Position numbers and translations under genes: made by a program. The notes beneath the pieces are model-generated. The model did no database searches and had not been told where the DNA came from. It worked only from the letters and a program-made list of their open reading frames with translations. This document shows, in pieces, positions 6,509 through 8,754 of a DNA stretch of 8,754 nucleotides. Position 1 is the first letter of the stretch; the number at the start of each line of letters is the position of its first letter. Origin of the DNA: Bacteroidales bacterium (GTDB lineage Bacteria > Bacteroidota > Bacteroidia > Bacteroidales > UBA932); assembly GCA_017555925.1 (NCBI GenBank), contig JAFZFL010000215.1, positions 1-8,754 on the forward strand, given 5' to 3'.

Positions 6509-7951
6509 TCAGTTCCACCTTTCAAGGTCGAGACGGAGAAAAATTGCAAGCAATATTGTGAATCCCCATAATGAAGAGCCTCCATAGCTGAGAAGTGGCA
6601 GGGGTATTCCAATTACAGGCATCAGCCCCATTGTCATGCCTATATTTATAAAGAAGTGCATAAAGAAACAGCAGGCGACGCAGTATCCATAGATTCGGTT
6701 AAAACTGTCCTTCTGGCGTTCCGACAGCATGATAAGCCTGATAATCAAAAACATGTAGAGAAGAATTACAAAAACAGAACCTATAAAGCCATGTTCTTCT
6801 CCTATTGTACAGAAAATAAAGTCTGTACTCTGTTCGGGTACAAAGTTGAATTTTGTCTGGGTGCCCTCAAGAAATCCTTTTCCTGTAAATCCGCCCGATC
6901 CAATTGCTATTTTTGATTGGTGTACGTTGTATCCTGCTCCGTGCAGATCCTCCTCTATTCCAAGCAGATTTTCAATGCGGGCTCTTTGGTGTGGCTGCAA
7001 GATGTTGTTGAAAATGAAATCAACAGAGAAAATGAAGAGTACCGAGAGAAGAAAACATGTGGCAGTAAATTTTACATGTTGTACTCTCTTTTGCGCGGCT
7101 TTTACTACGGCAAAGATTACTATTGGCAATATAAATGCGAGTGCCCAGTATTCAATTCTGATCTGCGGGATAAAACTTAATGTTTCCAGTTGAAGTATCC
7201 TTGGAAGGTATGCAAGAAGTGCAGTCAGTGGGACTACAACCAGTAGGTGTCTTGTGAGGTTACGGCCAATAGCTCCATTAAGCAGTGCGAGAATGGCAAA
7301 GAGCCAGATTATTGCTGTATATGATGAGAATGCAAGTGATACAACAAAGAGAAAGATTGCTAGCAGTCCAAATGCAAGCAGCCAGCCGTTTAGCCCCTCC
7401 CTGTAGAGCATAAATACAAATCCTGTGTAGACAAGGGCGGAGCCTGTCTCCTTTTCCATAATGATGAGAGCCATAGGAACAAGAAGAATGGCTGCAACTT
7501 TGGCCGCATCTTTAGCTCGGCTGAGCTTGAATCCGTATCTGCTCATAACATATGAGAGAAATAGCGCAGTGCTTATTTTTGAAATTTCGGCCGGCTGAAA
7601 CCCTATAGGGCCAATAACAAACCATGATTTTGATCCGTTTACCTCTTTTCCTACAAATATTACAGCAAATAGGAGCAATACCACAAATATGTATATCAAT
7701 GGGGATAATACGCTGTAGACTTTTGGATTTATAAAGAATATGATAATAGCGCCAAGTATTATGGATGTGGTTATCCAAATGAATTGCATTCCGTAACGTT
7801 GTGTGAAATCAAAGATGGAGGTGTGCTCGTCGTTGTAAATTGCAGAATATATATTCAGCCATCCTACAAGGGTGAGCAGAAGGTAGCATATAATAAGCCA
7901 CCAGTCCAATTTGCGGTATATGGAGTTGTTTTGTCCCATCATAAGTTTCAT
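6509..7951 (-). CDS. rodA: RodA, SEDS-family peptidoglycan glycosyltransferase of the elongation complex
   Basis: Complete 480-residue polytopic inner-membrane protein when started at the ATG at 7951-7949, which overlaps the upstream PBP2 stop as ATGA. RodA polymerises lipid II into glycan strands for side-wall growth, working with PBP2. Conserved SEDS motifs (480-residue numbering): NGSKSWFVIGPIGFQPAEISKI (105-126), HQRARIENLL (321-330), GAGYNVHQSKIAIGSGGFTGKGF (338-360), the catalytic loop FVPEQSTDFIF with E373 and the essential Asp at D377, and INIGMTMGLMPVIGIPLPLLSYGGSS (435-460). It is about 110 residues longer than E. coli RodA, with the extra sequence, including added hydrophobic segments, upstream of the catalytic loop (about 215-315); long RodA forms are known to me from Bacteroidota. 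Alternative starts are ATGs at 7942 and 7939; a farther one at 7987 lies inside PBP2 and is unlikely. No Shine-Dalgarno site is seen, consistent with translational coupling. Confidence 0.95.
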   Translation of the reverse strand: MKLMMGQNNSIYRKLDWWLIICYLLLTLVGWLNIYSAIYNDEHTSIFDFTQRYGMQFIWITTSIILGAIIIFFINPKVYSVLSPLIYIFVVLLLFAVIFVGKEVNGSKSWFVIGPIGFQPAEISKISTALFLSYVMSRYGFKLSRAKDAAKVAAILLVPMALIIMEKETGSALVYTGFVFMLYREGLNGWLLAFGLLAIFLFVVSLAFSSYTAIIWLFAILALLNGAIGRNLTRHLLVVVPLTALLAYLPRILQLETLSFIPQIRIEYWALAFILPIVIFAVVKAAQKRVQHVKFTATCFLLSVLFIFSVDFIFNNILQPHQRARIENLLGIEEDLHGAGYNVHQSKIAIGSGGFTGKGFLEGTQTKFNFVPEQSTDFIFCTIGEEHGFIGSVFVILLYMFLIIRLIMLSERQKDSFNRIYGYCVACCFFMHFFINIGMTMGLMPVIGIPLPLLSYGGSSLWGFTILLAIFLRLDLERWN

Positions 7952-7960
7952 CGTTTTTTT
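7948..7960 (-). other. ATGA stop/start overlap of PBP2 and rodA preceded by A7 heptamer
   Basis: On the minus strand, PBP2 ends GTA AAA AAA CGA TGA. The rodA ATG (7951-7949) shares bases with that TGA (7950-7948), a layout typical of termination-reinitiation coupling. The seven A (7960-7954) are phased A_AAA_AAA in the PBP2 frame, the pattern of a -1 slippery heptamer. A -1 slip there would continue as ACG ATG AAA into the rodA frame. The overlap is seen directly; any frameshifting is inference, and no stimulatory hairpin is obvious downstream. Confidence 0.6.
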
Positions 7961-8754
7961 ACTGGTACATTTCCAAGCAGATTCCAACTTATGACCTCTT
8001 TCTCCATTGCTGCTCTTGATGTGGTGTCGGTAAGGTATTTTTCAACCAGCAAAGATGCTATAGGTGCAGCCCATGTTCCTCCGAATCCTGCATTTTCAAT
8101 GTAAGCAGCTACGGCTATTTGGGGGTTATCTTTAGGTGCAAAGCAGATAAATACCGAATGGTCTTTTCCGTGGGGATTTTGTGCAGTGCCTGTTTTGCCA
8201 CATATGTCGAGACCCTTCACGGCAGCTCTTGCTGCAGTTCCTCCAGATCCCGGTGCTGCATTAACGGCAAGATGCATTCCGTCAATAATATCATTGAAGA
8301 ACCTTGGTTCTACCATAGTGAAGTGTTTCTCCCTGTATTTGTTGTTCAACAATGAGTCGGGTGTCTCTTTTACCATGTGCGGGATATAGTAAAAGCCTCT
8401 GTTGGCAATAGTTGCAGCCAAATTGGCAAGGTGCAGAGGAGTTGCTCCAATCTCACCTTGTCCTATTGAGAGTGAAATCATAGAGAGGGCTCTCCATCTG
8501 TTTTTGCCATGTATGCGGTCGTAGGTTGAGGTGGTAGGGAGTGTGCCGCCAAGCTCTGCAGGAAAGTCGCTGCCCAGTTTGCGCCCGAATCCGAAACTCT
8601 CTACCATCTCTCTCCAGTGGTTGAATGAGTCGTATATGTTGGGATATTTCTTATTTTCAAGGATAGCTTTGAAAACATTGCAGTAATATGCGTTGCATGA
8701 CATCATTATTGAGTGTGTGAGATCAAGCGGGGAGGGGTGGGCGTGGCAACCCAA
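7948..8754 (-). CDS. mrdA: Penicillin-binding protein 2 (elongation transpeptidase), C-terminal part
   Basis: The last 268 residues of a class B penicillin-binding protein; the N-terminal membrane anchor, pedestal domain and the SxxK nucleophile motif lie beyond the right edge. The D,D-transpeptidase cross-links new glycan strands at the periplasmic face. Visible active-site motifs: the SxN triad as S19-C20-N21 (MMSCNAYYCNVF) and the KTGT motif at 187-190 (CGKTGTAQNPHGKDHSVFICFAP), numbering from the first residue in the window. Other family segments are SLSIGQGEIGATPLHLANLAATIANRG (94-120), GTAARAAVKGLDICGKTG, and the end FGGTWAAPIASLLVEKYL. The fragment's first codon is TTG, an internal leucine (the GCHAHPSPLDLTHSI segment continues upstream). 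PBP2 rather than the division enzyme FtsI/PBP3 is supported by the rodA gene overlapping its 3' end. In Bacteroidota these usually follow mreB-mreC-mreD, which would lie at higher coordinates. Confidence 0.93.
   Translation of the reverse strand: MGCHAHPSPLDLTHSIMMSCNAYYCNVFKAILENKKYPNIYDSFNHWREMVESFGFGRKLGSDFPAELGGTLPTTSTYDRIHGKNRWRALSMISLSIGQGEIGATPLHLANLAATIANRGFYYIPHMVKETPDSLLNNKYREKHFTMVEPRFFNDIIDGMHLAVNAAPGSGGTAARAAVKGLDICGKTGTAQNPHGKDHSVFICFAPKDNPQIAVAAYIENAGFGGTWAAPIASLLVEKYLTDTTSRAAMEKEVISWNLLGNVPVKKR

Noticed and set aside
6656..7193. Several plus-strand open frames of 86-115 residues opposite rodA
   Set aside because: They overlap one another and lie antisense to rodA, with no promoter or start signal and no recognisable motif.
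7952..7987. Longer RodA start (ATG at 7987, adding 12 residues)
   Set aside because: It would lie inside the PBP2 gene and adds a polar, cysteine-containing leader unlike RodA; the ATG overlapping the PBP2 stop is the better start. The reading frame itself matters only for the frameshift idea.

Overview
The window looks like ordinary chromosome from a member of Bacteroidota, most likely Bacteroidales. The reasons are: a near-perfect Bacteroidota-type promoter (TTTG, 19 bases, TAnnTTTG) in front of the acyl carrier protein gene; an AT-leaning sequence; an RND efflux operon whose outer-membrane component is a lipoprotein; a long (about 480 aa) RodA; and a PBP2 gene directly followed by rodA. 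The genus cannot be fixed from this sequence alone. All complete genes are intact, and I see no mobile element, CRISPR array, tRNA or rRNA.

Layout. (1) Positions 2-4816, plus strand: an RND tripartite efflux operon made of the 3' end of the periplasmic adaptor (membrane fusion protein), the complete inner-membrane RND permease, and the complete NodT-type outer-membrane factor lipoprotein. The genes are 12-15 bases apart. (2) Positions 4817-4925: a 109-base spacer carrying the promoter and a very AT-rich leader. (3) Positions 4926-6431, plus strand: acpP and fabF, the core fatty acid elongation pair, ending at a clear rho-independent terminator (6456-6484). (4) Positions 6509-8754, minus strand, convergent with fabF: the 3' part of the PBP2 transpeptidase gene and complete rodA, joined by a 4-base ATGA stop/start overlap. 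There is no gene-free stretch over 300 bases.

How the genes work together. The adaptor, permease and outer-membrane factor form one envelope-spanning, proton-driven export pump. AcpP carries the growing acyl chain that FabF elongates for membrane lipid synthesis. RodA polymerises lipid II glycan strands and PBP2 cross-links them as the core of the elongation (Rod) machine. The three blocks are separate functional units that share envelope biology.

No previously undescribed system is evident. The most interesting detail is at the PBP2/rodA junction. A correctly phased A_AAA_AAA heptamer sits immediately before the ATGA overlap, so a -1 slip would fuse the transpeptidase in frame to the glycan polymerase. 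Other points worth a look are the loss of the AcrB-type phenylalanine cluster in the RND permease, the contrast between strong Shine-Dalgarno sequences in the efflux operon and their absence before acpP and fabF, and a nine-A tract inside the acpP promoter spacer.
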